Counted from the stretch's first letter, positions 45,458 through 55,947 are shown. The stretch: DNA of 64,000 nt from Sphingomonas sp. PR090111-T3T-6A (GCF_000383095.1 NZ_AORL01000022.1:248001-312000), one strand, 5' to 3'. Notes: generated by a model not told the origin, from the sequence alone. Translations and numbers: made by a program.

Positions 45458-46747
45458 TCATTTGCCGAGGCAAAATCGTCCGAACAGGGCATCGAGCATA
45501 TCCTCGATGCCCGCCCCTCCGGTCAGGCTATCGATCCGTTCGCGGGCGATACGGATATGCTCGGCGCGTAACAGCGGATCGCTTGTTGCGAGGGCCGCGT
45601 CCAGTTCGGTGCGCACTTCATATAGCCGCTCCCGGTAGCGGCGGTCGAGAGCCACTTCGCCTTCCCGAGGCAGGAGGCGTGAGCCGATGTTCGCCAGGCG
45701 CGCGTGGAGCGTCGCGAGCCCCTCCCCCGTCATCGCGGATAGGGCAAGCGCACCGTCGCGGGAAGCGATGATGTCGGCCTTGGCCGACACGGAAATGACC
45801 GGCTGCTCCTCCTCTTCCATGTCTCCCCGGAGGTCGATGATGATGTCGGCCAGAGCACGCTGATTGTGCGCGCGTTCCACGCCGATGCGTTCGATGGGAT
45901 CGTCCGTCTCACGGAGGCCCGCTGTGTCGACCAGCACGAAAGGCATACCGGCGATTGAGAGAGGGCGCTCGATCGCGTCGCGCGTCGTGCCGGGAATGTC
46001 GGAGACGATCGCCGCGTCACGCCCGACGAGTGCATTGAACAAGGTCGACTTGCCGGCATTGGGCGGGCCGACGATCGCTACTCGCAACCCATCCCGAAGG
46101 CGCTCGGCCGGTGGCACCGCCAGCGCGGCATCGATCTCTGCGGCGAGAGCCAGAATGGAGTCAGCGTTAGAGTCCGTATCGAGTTCGATTTCGCCGTCAT
46201 AGTCGATCTCGGCCTCGATCCGCGCCGCGATAGCGAGCAATGCGCGGGTCCAATCGCCGAGCCGGCGAGCAAGAGCGCCATCGGCTCGGCGTAGGGCTTC
46301 CTTGCGCTGGCGTTCGGTTTCGGCCGTCAGCAAATCGGCGAGCCCTTCCACTGCGCTGAGATCCATTCGGCCGTTGAGCAGCGCGCGCCGGGTGAACTCC
46401 CCCGGTTCGGCGAGACGCAATCCAAGGTCGAGTTCGGAGAGTGTAGAGAGCACGGCATCCACCACCGCCCTGCCGCCATGCAGATGCAACTCCGCAAGAT
46501 CCTCTCCGGTAGCCGTGGCGGGGCCAGGAAACCACAGTGCTAGAGCATGATCGAGAATGTCCCCAGCCGCATCACGCAATATACGCAGACCGGCACGGCG
46601 AGGCTCGGGGCGAATGCCGGCCAGCCTTTCCAGAGCGAGGCCAGCTTCCGGGCCGCTGATTCGGATGATGGCGATGGCGGCGGGCGGCTGCCCGCTGGAT
46701 AGCGCGTAGATGGTATCGCTGGACGCGACCTTATTTCTTGTTGCCAC
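45458..46747 (-). CDS. mnmE: tRNA modification GTPase MnmE
   Basis: MnmE (TrmE) is the GTPase partner of MnmG in wobble-uridine modification. In this 429 aa protein the N-terminal folate-binding domain starts near [20 protein letters not shown]. The G domain contains [18 protein letters not shown] (G1), DIPGTTRD (G2) and [10 protein letters not shown] (G3). The C-terminal CLGK is the family's CxGK motif. The start is a GTG at 46747 lying 17 bp inside the DUF6489 gene; no better start is visible. Confidence 0.95.
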   Translation of the reverse strand: MATRNKVASSDTIYALSSGQPPAAIAIIRISGPEAGLALERLAGIRPEPRRAGLRILRDAAGDILDHALALWFPGPATATGEDLAELHLHGGRAVVDAVLSTLSELDLGLRLAEPGEFTRRALLNGRMDLSAVEGLADLLTAETERQRKEALRRADGALARRLGDWTRALLAIAARIEAEIDYDGEIELDTDSNADSILALAAEIDAALAVPPAERLRDGLRVAIVGPPNAGKSTLFNALVGRDAAIVSDIPGTTRDAIERPLSIAGMPFVLVDTAGLRETDDPIERIGVERAHNQRALADIIIDLRGDMEEEEQPVISVSAKADIIASRDGALALSAMTGEGLATLHARLANIGSRLLPREGEVALDRRYRERLYEVRTELDAALATSDPLLRAEHIRIARERIDSLTGGAGIEDMLDALFGRFCLGK

Positions 46748-46964
46748 CCATATGATCCAGAAGTTGGCGCCAGATGGCGAGTCCGGCCTCCCCCATCGGC
46801 CCCCAGCTCTGCGTCATGGCTTGCAGCATGTCAGGCGTGATGCCTTGATCGATCGCCGTGCGCATCTTGGAGAGATAGGCTTCGTGGACGGAGGAAAGAT
46901 CCGGCAGACCCATGAAGCGACGGGCTTCTTCCGGCGTGCAGTCAACGTCGACGGTAATCTTCAC
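46731..46964 (-). CDS. DUF6489 family protein
   Basis: This 77 aa protein belongs to DUF6489, seen almost only in sphingomonads and relatives beside mnmE. The sequence MKITVDVDCTPEEARRFMGL and its helical second half (ITPDMLQAMTQSWG) are typical. Its stop lies inside the mnmE start region, suggesting coupling. It has no known function. It was probably co-opted to the mnmE-mnmG-rsmG operon in this lineage. Confidence 0.82.
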   Translation of the reverse strand: MKITVDVDCTPEEARRFMGLPDLSSVHEAYLSKMRTAIDQGITPDMLQAMTQSWGPMGEAGLAIWRQLLDHMGGNKK

Positions 46965-47023
46965 CGGGTCGCTCCTTCGCCGAGAGTGGGTCCTGTGTAG
47001 CCGAGGAAAAGTGACAAGCCAAC

Positions 47024-47524
47024 TCAGCGGATCATGAGGAACGATCCGGGCCTGAGCCGTGCCAGAAGCCCTGCTATTGTTTCACGTGGAACAGCGACGC
47101 AGCCTTCGGTCGTGTCTCCCTCGCGCAGATGCAGGAAGATGGCGCTCCCCATTCCGGCAACCGGCGGATCGTCATTATGGCCGAGGAGCAGAATGGCGTC
47201 GTACAGGCCGTCGTCCCTCCACAGCCGCTCGGCCGAGTAACCATGAGGGTGTCGCACCGGTCGATTATAGGCGGGATCACGCGGATCATCGCTCCAGCCG
47301 TCATCCTCGCGCAGCCAGCGCCAAGGAAGATGTTCCGGGGGAAGCAGGCCCCGATTCGGACGCAGCAGCGCGGCGCGGATCGGCCATCGTCCGAGCGGCG
47401 TGGCGCCATCCCCCTCGCGTTTGTCGGCCGCCTCACGCGCGCCGCCGCGACCGATGGCGCAGGAGACGACAGTGTTGCCGATCTGGAGGGTATGCGCCGA
47501 GCTATCGACGACAAGTTCGGTCAC
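47024..47524 (-). CDS. L,D-transpeptidase-family (YkuD) protein
   Basis: This 166 aa YkuD-domain protein may cross-link peptidoglycan or act as a carboxypeptidase. The active-site region is [13 protein letters not shown] (His about 116) through [19 protein letters not shown], with catalytic Cys about 142. The usual [S/T]-HGC has become TEGC. No signal peptide is evident. The GTG start overlaps ribA by 4 bp (GTGA). A parS site covers codons just after the catalytic Cys, giving VPRET as in rsmG. Confidence 0.85.
   Translation of the reverse strand: MTELVVDSSAHTLQIGNTVVSCAIGRGGAREAADKREGDGATPLGRWPIRAALLRPNRGLLPPEHLPWRWLREDDGWSDDPRDPAYNRPVRHPHGYSAERLWRDDGLYDAILLLGHNDDPPVAGMGSAIFLHLREGDTTEGCVAVPRETIAGLLARLRPGSFLMIR
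47078..47093. promoter_or_regulatory. parS: parS site 3 (inside the YkuD gene)
   Basis: TGTTTCACGTGGAACA is identical to site 1. It lies about two codons after the catalytic Cys of the L,D-transpeptidase gene and about 16.9 kb from oriC. Confidence 0.9.
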
Positions 47525-48594
47525 AGGACGTGACCGGTGCGGTCGCGCTTCGTTGCAAGATAGCCTTCATTGTGCGGATTGGCGGCGATCTGGTGGGCGA
47601 CGCGTTCCACCACATCGATTCCGGCGGCCGAAAGTCCGGCGACCTTGGCGGGATTGTTGGTCAGCAGACGAACCTGATCCTGGCCGAGCAGTTCCAGCAT
47701 CCGGGCCGCCACGCCGAAATCGCGCGCGTCGATCGCGAAGCCGAGCCGCAGATTGGCGTCGACCGTATCGAAGCCCTGATCCTGCAAGGCATAGGCCCGC
47801 AACTTGTTGATGAGCCCGATGCCTCTCCCCTCCTGGCGAAGATAGAGGAGCACGCCCCACCCTTCATGCGCGATGCGGTGGAGCGCCGCGTCGAGCTGCG
47901 GGCCGCAATCGCATTTGAGGGAGCCGAATACGTCTCCCGTCAGGCATTCGCTATGGAGGCGGACGAGCGGCGGTTTGCCATTGGGTGCGCCGATGACCAG
48001 CGCGACATGCTCCACGGCCTCTTCGGCGGATCGGAAGGCAACGATCTCCGTCCCTTCGTTCGCCTCAACCGGAAGGCGGGCGCGCGAGGCGATCCGCAGA
48101 TGCGAGGGGGAATCATAATCCGCCACGTCAGCGGCCCGCAGCGTCGCGGTGCCTTCGTGCGGAGCGCTCTCGCGCACGAAGAAGGCCGGCAGCAGCCCGG
48201 CAAGGCGTGCGAGCTTCAGGGCAGCCGCGGAAAGCGCCGGGTTCCCGGCATCGATGGTGCGGAACGGCCCCTTGAAAGGGGTGGACAGATCCTGCGCCGG
48301 ATCGGCGAGCGCTGTGGCAGTATCGAGATCGAGCCAGGGCGCATGCGCCACTCGCACGGCTCCCAAGGACCCGGCATCCGCAGCGGGCCGCTGGTTGGTG
48401 AGGGTCAAGGTCGCCGCACGCTCGGGCGACAGCAGGACATCGAAGCGGCCATCGGGAGCGAAGGCGGACAGCCGATCGGCATCGGCGGTTTCGATCGGCA
48501 ACAGGGTAAGGTGATCGGCGCCGTCGTGCAGGATAACCGGCCAGCCCCGCCGCAACGCGTCGATGCCGCGCGCTACCTCCCGAGGGCCGCTCAC
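47521..48594 (-). CDS. ribA: GTP cyclohydrolase II with divergent N-terminal domain
   Basis: RibA opens GTP to start riboflavin synthesis. The zinc site is in [18 protein letters not shown] (three Cys), and [20 protein letters not shown] carries the catalytic residues. The GTG start overlaps the xthA stop (GTGA), giving 357 aa. The C-terminal ~200 residues are the full RibA enzyme. The first ~150 (for example [20 protein letters not shown]) resemble a decayed DHBP-synthase (RibB) domain and lack its usual acidic active-site loop. The length suits the alphaproteobacterial fused form. Confidence 0.92.
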   Translation of the reverse strand: MSGPREVARGIDALRRGWPVILHDGADHLTLLPIETADADRLSAFAPDGRFDVLLSPERAATLTLTNQRPAADAGSLGAVRVAHAPWLDLDTATALADPAQDLSTPFKGPFRTIDAGNPALSAAALKLARLAGLLPAFFVRESAPHEGTATLRAADVADYDSPSHLRIASRARLPVEANEGTEIVAFRSAEEAVEHVALVIGAPNGKPPLVRLHSECLTGDVFGSLKCDCGPQLDAALHRIAHEGWGVLLYLRQEGRGIGLINKLRAYALQDQGFDTVDANLRLGFAIDARDFGVAARMLELLGQDQVRLLTNNPAKVAGLSAAGIDVVERVAHQIAANPHNEGYLATKRDRTGHVL

Positions 48595-49385
48595 CAGTTG
48601 AACTCGGTGACGAGCGGAACATGATCCGAGGGCTTGAGCCAGCTCCGGCAATCCTCATGGACGCGATGGGCTGTTGCGGTCTTCGCCACCTCTGGGCTCG
48701 CCCACATATGGTCGAGACGGCGACCGCGATCGGAGGCAGCCCAATCCTTGGCGCGATAGCTCCACCAGGTATAAAGTCGTTGCGGTGCCGGCACGAAATG
48801 GCGGCCCAGATCGACCCAGTCGTGCGCGGCCTGGAGCCGGCCCAACGCCTCCACCTCGACCGGCGTATGGCTGACCACGTCGAGCAGCTGCTTGTGGCTC
48901 CACACATCGGATTCGAGCGGAGCGATGTTGAAGTCGCCGACGATCAGCGTCGGCTCCCGCAGATCTTCGGACCAGCGGGTCATGCGCTCGACGAAGGCGA
49001 GCTTCTGTCCGAACTTCGGGTTCAGCGCGGGATCGGGGATATCGCCGCCAGCCGGGACATAGACATTTTCCAGCCGGATGCCGTTGGGCAGCCGCGCGCC
49101 GACATGCCGTGCTTCGCCATTGTCCTGCCAGTCATGCCGGCCATGCTCGCCGAGCGGCAGTTTCGAAAGGATGGCGACGCCATGGTGCATCGGCTGGCCC
49201 GCGAGGAGGCGGTGGACATAGCCTAGCTTCTCGAACGGCGCGTGCGGGAAGATCGGGTCGGCGACCTTCGTTTCCTGGAGGCACAGCACGTCGGGCTGCT
49301 CCTCGATCAGGAAGCGTTGGACGATGTCGATCCGCGCGCGGACGGAGTTGATGTTCCAGGATGCGATCTTGATCGTGGCAGACAT
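48591..49385 (-). CDS. xthA: Exodeoxyribonuclease III
   Basis: XthA is an AP endonuclease and 3'-repair enzyme. The 264 aa protein has the metal Glu in [13 protein letters not shown], the [15 protein letters not shown] motif with the active Asp/Asn, and RRLDHMWAS plus [12 protein letters not shown] at the C-terminus. All catalytic groups are present. It starts with [20 protein letters not shown] and overlaps ribA by 4 bp. Confidence 0.95.
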   Translation of the reverse strand: MSATIKIASWNINSVRARIDIVQRFLIEEQPDVLCLQETKVADPIFPHAPFEKLGYVHRLLAGQPMHHGVAILSKLPLGEHGRHDWQDNGEARHVGARLPNGIRLENVYVPAGGDIPDPALNPKFGQKLAFVERMTRWSEDLREPTLIVGDFNIAPLESDVWSHKQLLDVVSHTPVEVEALGRLQAAHDWVDLGRHFVPAPQRLYTWWSYRAKDWAASDRGRRLDHMWASPEVAKTATAHRVHEDCRSWLKPSDHVPLVTEFNW

Positions 49386-49445
49386 TGTCGGCGATGTAAT
49401 GAGTCGTATCCCGCTTCGCCAGTCGAACTGTGCGACAAATGGAAA

Positions 49446-49477
49446 GGCCCCCGTTCCGGGGGCATGGAACGGGGGCC
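49446..49477 (-). terminator. Perfect 12 bp hairpin between lolA and xthA
   Basis: The arms GGCCCCCGTTCC and GGAACGGGGGCC enclose an 8-base loop. On the minus strand TTTCCATTTG follows, so it can terminate transcripts from ftsK-lolA about 185 bp after the lolA stop. The region 49386-49659 otherwise shows no gene. Confidence 0.7.
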
Positions 49478-49659
49478 GACCTAGCGTTCGTCACGCAGGC
49501 GGGACAGGAGGCGTATCCGTCCGGGCAACAGGGGGAATCCCGGAAAGGCCTCATGACCGCCTCTCCGATCTAGGCCCTTTTAGCTGTCGCTTCGATGAAC
49601 GGGGCCAGCCCGCAAACCTGTCCCGTTTCGGTGCATCGTCGCCGACGCACCATTCATCC

Positions 49660-50310
49660 TCAGTGGTGCGGGCCGACAGGACGTGGGTCGTTCCAGCGGA
49701 AGGCCGAGTCGTCCACGGGGCTATTGAAGCGCTGGTTGGAGAGTCGGACCGTCGTGCGGTTGTTCTGGGCGTCGAGAACCGTCCAGCCATCGAGCTGGAG
49801 CCCGCCGGGCGCGCCCGCCGAGCGACGGAAGGCGACGGTGATGCTGCCATATTCGCGATGCTTGGCATCCTGCCCGGTGACGAGCAGTGTCTCGGGATCG
49901 CCCGAGGGCACGATCCGGGCGTAGCGCGCGATATCCTTGTTGGGATCGAGCAGCAGCGCGAGCGGCGTGTTGCCGATCGGCCAGCGCGACACCTGCTTCA
50001 CCTGATAGTCGATCATGATGAGCGCCTTGCCGTCGCCGACGACGAGCAGAGGGACGCCCTTCTGATACTGGAAGCGGACGCGGCCGGGCTTCTTGATCTG
50101 GAGCGTGCCGGTCAGCGTGGCGCCGTTGCGGTCTGTCTGTGTGAAGTCGGCGGTCATCGTCGTCACGGCGCGCAGATGCGCCTGCACTTGCGCGAGATCA
50201 GGCGAGAGCGCGGCTGCGGGCGCGGGCGCCGCGGCCTGGGCGGCGGCGGGCGAGATCAGGGCGAAGGCGCCCAGCAGGGGCAGGACACGCATGGGGAAGC
50301 TCCGGGTCAT
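49660..50310 (-). CDS. lolA: Outer-membrane lipoprotein carrier LolA
   Basis: LolA shuttles lipoproteins across the periplasm from LolCDE to the outer membrane. From ATG 50310 the product is 216 aa, with a signal peptide (SFPMRVLPLLGAFALISPAA). The domain contains VTTMTADFTQTDRNG, LQIKKPGRVRFQY and DNKD-like DPNKDIARYARIVPSG segments. It follows ftsK by about 75 bp on the same strand. ATG 50292 is an alternative start six codons later. Confidence 0.9.
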   Translation of the reverse strand: MTRSFPMRVLPLLGAFALISPAAAQAAAPAPAAALSPDLAQVQAHLRAVTTMTADFTQTDRNGATLTGTLQIKKPGRVRFQYQKGVPLLVVGDGKALIMIDYQVKQVSRWPIGNTPLALLLDPNKDIARYARIVPSGDPETLLVTGQDAKHREYGSITVAFRRSAGAPGGLQLDGWTVLDAQNNRTTVRLSNQRFNSPVDDSAFRWNDPRPVGPHH

Positions 50311-50385
50311 GTGGGCGCGGCTAGCGCAGCGGATTTGAACGCGCACTGAACTTGCGCGGGTGTGAAACGATCCGTCCGCGACGAT

Positions 50386-52737
50386 TCAGACCGGCTGGCC
50401 GTCGCGGTCGATCAGCACCTCGCGGCGGCCGACATGATCGGGCGCGCCGACCTTGCCCTCTTTCTCCATCCGCTCGATCAGGCGCGCGGCCGAGTTGTAG
50501 CCGATGCGGAGCTGGCGCTGGACATAGCTGGTCGAGGCCTTCTGCGATTCCGCCACCACCTGCACCGCCTTGCGATAGAGCGCGGCGTCGGGGGAGTCGT
50601 CGTCGGCCGGGGCGCCGTCGAGGGCGAAGCCGCCGTCCTCGGGCTCCTCGGTGACGGCGGAGATATAGTCGGGCGTCCCCTGCCCGCGCCAATGGTCGGC
50701 GATGGCGCGCACTTCCTCGTCGGACACGAACGGCCCGTGGACGCGGGCGATCTGCTTGCCGCCGGGCATGTAGAGCATGTCGCCCTTGCCCAGGAGCTGC
50801 TCGGCGCCCTGCTCGCCGAGGATGGTGCGGCTGTCGATCTTGCTCGTGACCGAGAAGCTGATGCGGGTCGGCAGGTTGGCCTTGATGACGCCGGTGATGA
50901 CGTCGACCGAGGGGCGCTGCGTCGCCATGATGAGGTGGATGCCTGCCGCGCGCGCCTTCTGGGCCAGGCGCTGGATGAGGAATTCCACCTCCTTGCCGGC
51001 GGTCATCATCAGATCGGCCAGCTCGTCGACGATGACGACGATCTGGGGCAGCGTCTCGAAGTCGAGCTCCTCTTCCTCGTAGACCGGATGGCCGGAGTCG
51101 GCGTCGTAGCCGGTCTGGACGCGGCGGCCGAGGCGCTGGCCCTTGGACTTGGCGACCTTCACTTTCTCGTTGAACGAGGCGAGGCTGCGCACGCCGACCG
51201 ACGCCATCATGCGATAGCGCTCCTCCATCGTCTCCACCGCCCATTTGAGCGCGCGCACCGCCTTGGCGGGCTCGGTCACGACCGGCGAGAGGAGATGGGG
51301 GATGTCGTCATAGATGCTGAGCTCCAGCATCTTCGGATCGATCATGATCATCCGGCACTGTTTCGGATTGAGCCGGTAGAGCAGCGAGACGATCATCGCG
51401 TTGAGGCCGACCGACTTGCCCGAGCCGGTGGTGCCGGCGACGAGCAGATGCGGCATGGGCGCGAGATCGGCGACGACGGGATCGCCGAAGATGTTCTTGC
51501 CGAGCACGATGGGGAGCTGGGCGGCGCCATCCTCGAAGGCCTGGCTGGAGATCAGCTCCGACAGCATCACCGATTCCCGCTTGGCGTTGGGCAGTTCGAT
51601 GCCGATCACGGTGCGGCCGGGAATGGTGGCGACGCGCGCCGAGAGCGCCGACATGTTGCGCGCGATATCGTCGGCCAGCGCGATCACGCGCGACGCCTTG
51701 ATGCCGGGCGCGGGCTCCAACTCGTACATGGTGACCACCGGGCCGGGGCGTACCTGGATGATCCGGCCCTTGACGTGAAAGTCCTCCAGCACGGTGGCGA
51801 GCAACTGGGCGTTGCGCTCCAGCGAGGCCTTGTCGACGGTCTGGCCGCTATTCTCGGGCACCGGCGCGAGCAGATCGAGCGAGGGCAGCACATAGTCGTC
51901 GCGCAGATCGAGCGAGGCCTGACGGCCGTTCTCGGTGCGCCGGGCGGCCGCAGCCTGACGGTCCGCGATGATCGGGCGGGCCGGCGCGCGCGGCGGCTCG
52001 GAGATCACCGGCGGCGTGTCATACGCGTCGTAATCCGCTTCCTCGTCTTCATCCTCGTCATAGAAGGCGTCGTTCTGCCGACCCTTCCCGCGCGAACGGG
52101 CGACGCGTGCGGCCGGGCGGGCACCGGCACGGCCGGCCTTGATGAACCAGGCACGTTCGTCGGCTTCCAGGCCGATCGCGACAAACCAGAGCCAGAGGCC
52201 CGCAATCAGGCCGATCCCCATCATGCCATAGCGCAGAGGCGTGATGAGCCCCGGCGCCGGGATCAGGCTGAGACCCGCATCGACCAGCTTGGCACCGATC
52301 AGCCCGGCGATGCCGCCCCACCCCGCGGGCAGCGCGAGGCTGGCGCCCTCGCGGAACAGCGATGCGGCGGTGCCGGCCAGAAAGAGGCCGAGGATAGTGA
52401 ACAAAGTCACGCGGCCCCAGCGACCGGAATCGCGCCCCCGCACCAGCCGCACGCCGGCAAGCAGGACGATCGGCACCCACGCGCCGCCGAGTGGCCCGAA
52501 GGCGGAAAGGATGAGATCGGCGGCCCAGGCGCCCGGCTGGCCCAGCCAGTTCAGCGGCGGGCCGCCCGCGTCGGTGTTGATCGCGGGGTCGCTGCGCCGG
52601 TAGCTGACGAGCGCGAGCACGATCAGCACGGCGGCGGCGATCAGCGCGATGCCGGCGACCATCCCCCCGCTCCGCGCGAGGACCCGCGCCAGCTTGTCGC
52701 GCCAGGGCGCCCCCCGCGCCGCCACGTTGCTCGCCAT
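50386..52737 (-). CDS. ftsK: DNA translocase FtsK
   Basis: FtsK is the septal DNA pump that clears the terminus and activates XerCD. From ATG 52737 the protein is 783 aa. It has four N-terminal membrane helices (about residues 25-190) and an acidic linker ([14 protein letters not shown]). The motor has Walker [17 protein letters not shown] and Walker [15 protein letters not shown]-terminal gamma winged helix begins near [20 protein letters not shown] and reads KOPS. The linker is short for the family. Confidence 0.96.
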   Translation of the reverse strand: MASNVAARGAPWRDKLARVLARSGGMVAGIALIAAAVLIVLALVSYRRSDPAINTDAGGPPLNWLGQPGAWAADLILSAFGPLGGAWVPIVLLAGVRLVRGRDSGRWGRVTLFTILGLFLAGTAASLFREGASLALPAGWGGIAGLIGAKLVDAGLSLIPAPGLITPLRYGMMGIGLIAGLWLWFVAIGLEADERAWFIKAGRAGARPAARVARSRGKGRQNDAFYDEDEDEEADYDAYDTPPVISEPPRAPARPIIADRQAAAARRTENGRQASLDLRDDYVLPSLDLLAPVPENSGQTVDKASLERNAQLLATVLEDFHVKGRIIQVRPGPVVTMYELEPAPGIKASRVIALADDIARNMSALSARVATIPGRTVIGIELPNAKRESVMLSELISSQAFEDGAAQLPIVLGKNIFGDPVVADLAPMPHLLVAGTTGSGKSVGLNAMIVSLLYRLNPKQCRMIMIDPKMLELSIYDDIPHLLSPVVTEPAKAVRALKWAVETMEERYRMMASVGVRSLASFNEKVKVAKSKGQRLGRRVQTGYDADSGHPVYEEEELDFETLPQIVVIVDELADLMMTAGKEVEFLIQRLAQKARAAGIHLIMATQRPSVDVITGVIKANLPTRISFSVTSKIDSRTILGEQGAEQLLGKGDMLYMPGGKQIARVHGPFVSDEEVRAIADHWRGQGTPDYISAVTEEPEDGGFALDGAPADDDSPDAALYRKAVQVVAESQKASTSYVQRQLRIGYNSAARLIERMEKEGKVGAPDHVGRREVLIDRDGQPV

Positions 52738-52906
52738 GTCCGTCTTGCTCCCCGGAGGCTGTCCGTGCCCCAAATGTTCCGGTGCGGGCACCATGTCAGG
52801 CGGATGGGGCCGAGGTCAAGCCGAGCGCGGCGGGCCGTTGGATGTGCGCCGACGGTGGCGGTGCGCGCGCCGGATCGCTAGAGCGGCACCGGAGAAAGGG
52901 TTCATC

Positions 52907-54127
52907 ATGTCGGATATCATGCGCAGCGACGTCATCATTCTCGGCGCGGGGCTGGTCGGCTCGGCGCTGGCGGTGGCGCTGGCGCGGGGCGGCGTGAGCA
53001 GCATCGTCGTCGATCCGGCCCAGCCCGACGCGATCCGCGACACGCGGGCGGACGGGCGCGCGTCCGCCATCTCCAGCTCGTCCTGGCGGATGATGAAGGC
53101 GATCGGCGTGCTCGATCATTTCGCGGCCGAGGCGAGCCCGATCGATCAGATCCAGGTCGGCGAGCAGGGCGCGCACGGCCTCCTCGCCTTCACGCCCGAT
53201 CTCGAAGCCGACGGTCCGCTCGGCATGATGGTGGAGAATCGCTATCTCCGCATCGGCCTGCGCGAGGCGGCGGCGGCTTCTGACGGCGTGACCCTGTTGA
53301 TGCCCGCCCGCGCGGCGCAGGTGGAGCGCGATGCCTCGGGCGTCCGCGTGACGCTGGAAGACGGCCGCCGCCTCGCCGGCAGCCTGCTGATTGGAGCCGA
53401 GGGGCGTCGTTCACCGACGCGCGACGAGGCCGGGATCGGCGTCGCGCGCTGGGAATATCATCATGTCGCGATCGTCGGGATGCTCGATCACGAGGTGGAT
53501 CACGGCAATGTCGCGCACGAGCTTTTCTACACGGCAGGCCCGTTCGCGCTGCTGCCGATGAAGGGCGGGCATCGCTCGGCTTTGGTGTGGACGGTGTCGG
53601 AGAAGGATGCGCCGGCGATGCTGTCGCTCTCCGAGCGCGCCTTCCTTGCCGAGGCCAGCAAGCGGATCGGCGGGATGCTGGGCGAGCTGAAGCTGGCCGC
53701 GCCGCTGTCGAGCTATCCGCTCGGCTTCCACCATGCCGCGCGGATCACGGGCGAGCGGCTCGCGCTGGCGGGCGATGCCGGGCACGGCATCCACCCGATC
53801 GCCGGTCAGGGGCTCAATCTCGGTTTCCGTGACGTGGCTGCTTTGGCCGAGGTGCTGATCGAGGGCGCGCGGCTCGGGCTCGATCCGGGCGATCACCAGC
53901 TCCTTCAGCGCTACGAGCGCTGGCGCGGGCTCGACACCTTCATGGTGGCGGCGGCGACCGACGGCCTGACGCGCCTCTTCGGCGTCCCCGGCCGCACCGC
54001 GAGCCGCATCCGCCGCTTCGGCATCGGCATGGTCAATCACATCCCGCCGCTCAAGGGCTTCTTCATGGCTGAGGCGCGCGGCGAGAGCGGCACGCTCCCC
54101 CGGCTGCTCAACGGCCAGCAAATCTAG
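52907..54127 (+). CDS. UbiH/UbiF/Coq6-family FAD monooxygenase
   Basis: This flavin hydroxylase of ubiquinone synthesis adds a hydroxyl group to the aromatic ring. The 406 aa protein has the FAD fold [20 protein letters not shown] (GxGxxG about 13-18) and [20 protein letters not shown]. The second FAD motif is [20 protein letters not shown] (about 287-306), diagnostic of the family. A Shine-Dalgarno GGAGAAAGGG lies just upstream. Which ring position it hydroxylates cannot be read. It converges on the Trm112-like gene with a shared CTAG. Confidence 0.9.
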   Translation: MSDIMRSDVIILGAGLVGSALAVALARGGVSSIVVDPAQPDAIRDTRADGRASAISSSSWRMMKAIGVLDHFAAEASPIDQIQVGEQGAHGLLAFTPDLEADGPLGMMVENRYLRIGLREAAAASDGVTLLMPARAAQVERDASGVRVTLEDGRRLAGSLLIGAEGRRSPTRDEAGIGVARWEYHHVAIVGMLDHEVDHGNVAHELFYTAGPFALLPMKGGHRSALVWTVSEKDAPAMLSLSERAFLAEASKRIGGMLGELKLAAPLSSYPLGFHHAARITGERLALAGDAGHGIHPIAGQGLNLGFRDVAALAEVLIEGARLGLDPGDHQLLQRYERWRGLDTFMVAAATDGLTRLFGVPGRTASRIRRFGIGMVNHIPPLKGFFMAEARGESGTLPRLLNGQQI

Positions 54128-54288
54128 AGGCGGCGGGCTTCCTCGATCAGCATCACCGGCACGCCGTCGCGGATCGGATAAGCGAGGCCGGCCTCGTCGG
54201 ACACCAGCTCTCCCCGCTCCGCATCAAGGCGCAGCGGCGCGCGGGTGAGCGGGCAGACGAGGATGGCGAGCAGTTCGGGGTCGATCAT
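54124..54288 (-). CDS. Trm112-family small protein (YcaR/UPF0434)
   Basis: This 54 aa gene has start [20 protein letters not shown] and end [14 protein letters not shown], the classical small Trm112/UPF0434 layout. It has only one Cys (in VCPLTRAPL), so it probably does not hold the zinc seen in eukaryotic Trm112. It overlaps the LON-domain gene by 4 bp (ATGA) and the ubiH-type gene by 4 bp in a shared CTAG. Trm112-like proteins stabilise methyltransferases; the partner here is unknown. Confidence 0.88.
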   Translation of the reverse strand: MIDPELLAILVCPLTRAPLRLDAERGELVSDEAGLAYPIRDGVPVMLIEEARRL

Positions 54289-54911
54289 TGCAAAGTGGCT
54301 CCGTGGCCATCGTCTTCTTCGCCCAGGCGGAAGAAGCGGAGGAACTGGACGACGAGATCGGCGCGGCTCGCCATGTCGGGGGCTTCGAGCAGCGCCTGCT
54401 TGGACGCCGTGTCGAACGGCGCGACCTGCGCCACGCCGTTGACCAGTGATTCGTCGTCGAGCCGGCTCACCGCTTCCCAGTCGATCGCATAGCCCTTGGC
54501 CTCGGCATAGCGTTTGGCCTCACGCTCCAGATCGGCGCGCATCACCAGTGCCAGCGGATCGGGGATGACGGCGTCGCCAGCGAAGGGCTCCCAATCCGCC
54601 TCGACCTGCCGGAAGGGCGTCGACACCTCCAGCTCCTTCACGAGACGGAAGCGGCTGACTCCTTCCAGCACGATGTTGAAGCGCCCATCGTCGAGCGCCT
54701 CGATATCGCTGATCCGTCCGACACAGCCCACCTCGAACAGCGTCGGCCGGTGGGACTGGCCATCGCGCGGCTGGATCATGCCGATCCGCCGATCCCGCGC
54801 CATCGCGTCGGTGACGAGCGCGCGATAGCGAGGCTCGAAGATGTGCAGCGGCAGGTGGGCACGGGGAAAGAGCAGCGCGCCCGCCAGCGGAAAGATGGAG
54901 AGGCGCGCCAC
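54285..54911 (-). CDS. LON-substrate-binding domain protein
   Basis: This 208 aa protein consists of the N-terminal Lon domain alone, without ATPase or protease. The block [20 protein letters not shown] followed by [15 protein letters not shown] is diagnostic. The start is GTG 54911, because codons above it lack a start and lie in the cnoX tail. It overlaps the Trm112-like gene by 4 bp and follows cnoX by 11 bp, so the three form a protein-quality-control operon. Its partner is not known. Confidence 0.86.
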   Translation of the reverse strand: MARLSIFPLAGALLFPRAHLPLHIFEPRYRALVTDAMARDRRIGMIQPRDGQSHRPTLFEVGCVGRISDIEALDDGRFNIVLEGVSRFRLVKELEVSTPFRQVEADWEPFAGDAVIPDPLALVMRADLEREAKRYAEAKGYAIDWEAVSRLDDESLVNGVAQVAPFDTASKQALLEAPDMASRADLVVQFLRFFRLGEEDDGHGATLQ

Positions 54912-54922
54912 CCGTGCGGAAC

Positions 54923-55837
54923 TCAGGTGAACAGCACGGCGGACAGGCGCCGGCGCTGCGCCGCCACCCACGGGTCCTCGAGGCCGACAGCAGCGAACAG
55001 CTTGAGCAGCCGGTCACGCGCGGCCCCGCCGTTCCAGGCGCGGTCCTGCGCGATGCTGGCGAGGAGCTGGTCCACCGCGCCGTCGCGGTCGCCGATCGCC
55101 ATCAGGCCGCCGGCGAGTTCGTAGCGCTTCTCCAGATCCTCCGGCGCGGCCTCGACCTGGCGCGCGAGGCCGGCGAGATCCGCGACGGGGCTCGCCTCCC
55201 TGGCGAGCGTGACGCCGGCGCGGACCTGCGCGAGGGCGGCGTCCTTGGCCTTGTCAGCGGGGACGGCGGCGAGAAGCGCCTCCGCCTCGTCGACGCGGCC
55301 GAGATGGAGCAGCGCCTGCGCATGGCCGGCGATGGCCGGGATGTGATCGGGCGCCATCTCGGCGACCTGCTCGAACACCGAGAGCGCGCGCTGGGCATCG
55401 CCCTCGGCGAGCATCGCCTGCCCCATCGCCACGAATTGCTCGATGTCGGCGGCCATCGGATCGGCATCGCCCGGCTGTACGGGGAGCTGCGCCAGCAACT
55501 GGTCCAGCATCCGCGAGAGCTGCGATTCGGTGCGCGCGTTGGTGAGATCGGCGACCGGCTGTCCCTGGAACAGTGCGTAGACGGTGGGAATCGACTGGAC
55601 GCGGAACTGGGCAGCGATGAACTTGTCCTTGTCGACGTCGATCTTCACCAGCTTCACGCCGCGGGACGCATAGTCGGCGGCGACCTTCTCGATCACCGGG
55701 CCGAGCTGCTTGCAGGGCCCGCACCATTCCGCCCAGAAATCGACGATGACGAGCTGCGTCATCGACGGCTCGACCACGTCGCGGCGGAAAGCCTCCACCG
55801 CCTCGCGTTCCGCCGCACTCAGTCCCAACGTCGCCAC
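54923..55837 (-). CDS. cnoX: CnoX-type chaperedoxin (thioredoxin plus TPR)
   Basis: CnoX (YbbN) protects proteins from over-oxidation and hands them to GroEL. The 304 aa protein has an N-terminal thioredoxin domain with an intact WCGPC motif (Cys about 39 and 42). About four TPR-like helical repeats follow, for example ALSVFEQVAEMAPDHIPAIA and ALLHLGRVDEAEALLAAV. E. coli CnoX has lost the active pair, but alphaproteobacterial ones keep it, as here. It is transcribed divergently from the tRNA-Gly. Confidence 0.9.
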   Translation of the reverse strand: MATLGLSAAEREAVEAFRRDVVEPSMTQLVIVDFWAEWCGPCKQLGPVIEKVAADYASRGVKLVKIDVDKDKFIAAQFRVQSIPTVYALFQGQPVADLTNARTESQLSRMLDQLLAQLPVQPGDADPMAADIEQFVAMGQAMLAEGDAQRALSVFEQVAEMAPDHIPAIAGHAQALLHLGRVDEAEALLAAVPADKAKDAALAQVRAGVTLAREASPVADLAGLARQVEAAPEDLEKRYELAGGLMAIGDRDGAVDQLLASIAQDRAWNGGAARDRLLKLFAAVGLEDPWVAAQRRRLSAVLFT

Positions 55838-55947
55838 GCTCGATCACTCCATCTTGTGTCCGGCGTCTTATGTGGTCGCGGGGGGCGGGCTGCCAAGCCC
55901 CGGACGGGTTTCGGACGGCTTCGTGCAAAAAAGTTGTCCGAATGGGG

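Noticed and set aside
45435-45492. Upstream extension of mnmG to 45492
   Set aside because: It would overlap mnmE and read the parS site as protein; MnmG families begin just before FDIIVVGGG.
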